Below the pieces are notes generated by a model. It was not told where the DNA came from. It saw only the letters and a list, made by a program, of their open reading frames with translations, and made no database searches. DNA of 32,348 nt from JAUNKE01 sp041784625 (GTDB lineage Bacteria > Bacillota > Clostridia > Peptostreptococcales > Filifactoraceae), in NCBI GenBank assembly GCA_041784625.1, contig JBHBDS010000148.1, forward strand, positions 1 through 32,348. The letters are read 5' to 3'. This document shows, in pieces, positions 31,727 through 32,348 of the stretch; the stretch's first letter is position 1; each line of letters opens with the position of its first letter. Both the position numbers and the translations under genes were made by a program.

Positions 31727-32348
31727 ATGGATTTTCAAAGAAAGTACAATGACACAAAAAATCTAGTGGAAGAGTCGCTTCCAAATTTTATCGACAATTA
31801 TCGAGTTCAAGAATATGAAGTGTTGTTTCAAGCAATGGAGTATTCTTTGATGGCGGGAGGAAAAAGATTTCGTCCCGTGGTTCACCTCGAAACGATTTCA
31901 CTTTTGGGCGGAGACAAGAGCAAGCATCTTGATTCTGCTTGTGCGCTAGAATTTATTCATACCTATTCGCTGATTCATGATGATTTGCCTGCGATGGACA
32001 ATGATGATTATCGCAGAGGAAAATTGACGAATCACAAAGTATTTGGCGAAGATGTGGCAATTTTATCTGGCGATGGATTATTGAATGCAGCTTACGAAAT
32101 TTTGTTTGAGAAAATTAAACATAATCCTACAGTCGCAGTCATTCAAGCAGCAGAAAAAATTGCAAAAAGTGCGGGAGCAAATGGGATGATTGCTGGTCAA
32201 ATTATCGACCTTGCTTCTGAAGGAAAAGTGATTGATCTGGACACATTGTTATTGTTGCATAAGAAAAAAACCGGTGCGCTGATTGAGTCTTCCATTCTTT
32301 CCGCTGCAATGATCATGCAAGCGGATGAGCGACAGATGGAATCTTTAT
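31727..32348 (+). CDS. ispA: Farnesyl diphosphate synthase / polyprenyl synthetase (3' truncated by window)
   Basis: 207 codons are present; the window ends before the second aspartate-rich motif and stop (full length about 290-300). SLMAGGKRFRPV is the family's IPP-binding region, and DDLPAMD with Asp85, Asp86 and Asp91 is the first aspartate-rich motif, which binds Mg-diphosphate. GQIIDL and KKKTGAL are further conserved stretches. It condenses IPP with DMAPP/GPP to make farnesyl diphosphate for undecaprenyl and quinone chains. The ATG at 31727 has AAAGTGG 6 nt upstream; the in-frame ATG at 31721 touches that site and is less likely. Following xseAB is usual in Bacillota. Confidence 0.94.
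   Translation, partial: MDFQRKYNDTKNLVEESLPNFIDNYRVQEYEVLFQAMEYSLMAGGKRFRPVVHLETISLLGGDKSKHLDSACALEFIHTYSLIHDDLPAMDNDDYRRGKLTNHKVFGEDVAILSGDGLLNAAYEILFEKIKHNPTVAVIQAAEKIAKSAGANGMIAGQIIDLASEGKVIDLDTLLLLHKKKTGALIESSILSAAMIMQADERQMESL

Overview
The window comes from a low-GC, anaerobic member of the Bacillota, most likely the Clostridia. The reasons are a T-box leader, AT-rich codon use with strong AGGAGG ribosome sites and some GTG/TTG starts, the gene order rnfCDGEAB, and the mtaB-HIT-rpsU-yqeY and miaB-mutS-mutL-miaA blocks usual in that class. I cannot name the genus. Nearly everything is housekeeping. I saw no mobile element, CRISPR array, tRNA, rRNA or defence island.

Layout. (1) 1-4162: the 3' part of an AtoE-type short-chain fatty acid transporter with its terminator, then a promoter, a 28-codon Arg-rich leader ORF, a T-box riboswitch and a three-gene polar amino acid ABC importer. 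(2) 4320-8338: prfC (RF3), yebC and pncB as a tight operon. (3) 8362-10928: mtaB, a HIT protein, rpsU and yqeY. (4) 11052-11919: one leftward gene for a signal-less parvulin-type isomerase, with its own promoter and terminator. (5) 11967-19039: miaB, mutS, mutL and miaA, overlapping or nearly so. (6) 19045-24232: the complete six-gene Rnf complex with a terminator. (7) 24190 to the end: ctpA, uvrB, uvrA, xseA and xseB, all overlapping, then ispA, cut by the window edge.

How the genes fit together. The Rnf complex points to energy conservation from reduced ferredoxin, as in amino acid fermenters and acetogens. A short-chain fatty acid transporter and an amino acid importer under T-box control fit that lifestyle. 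MiaA, MiaB and MtaB together give the hypermodified A37 bases ms2i6A and ms2t6A in tRNA. MutS/MutL and UvrA/UvrB/XseAB cover mismatch and excision repair.

The most interesting spot is the importer leader. An Arg-rich short ORF with a good ribosome site runs into the 5' side of T-box stem I, suggesting two amino acid sensors in series. Secondary points are a seven-G run in the rpsU ribosome site with a possible sequestering hairpin, and a recurring extended -10 promoter (ATGNTATAAT). All calls rest on reading the sequence; no database search was run.
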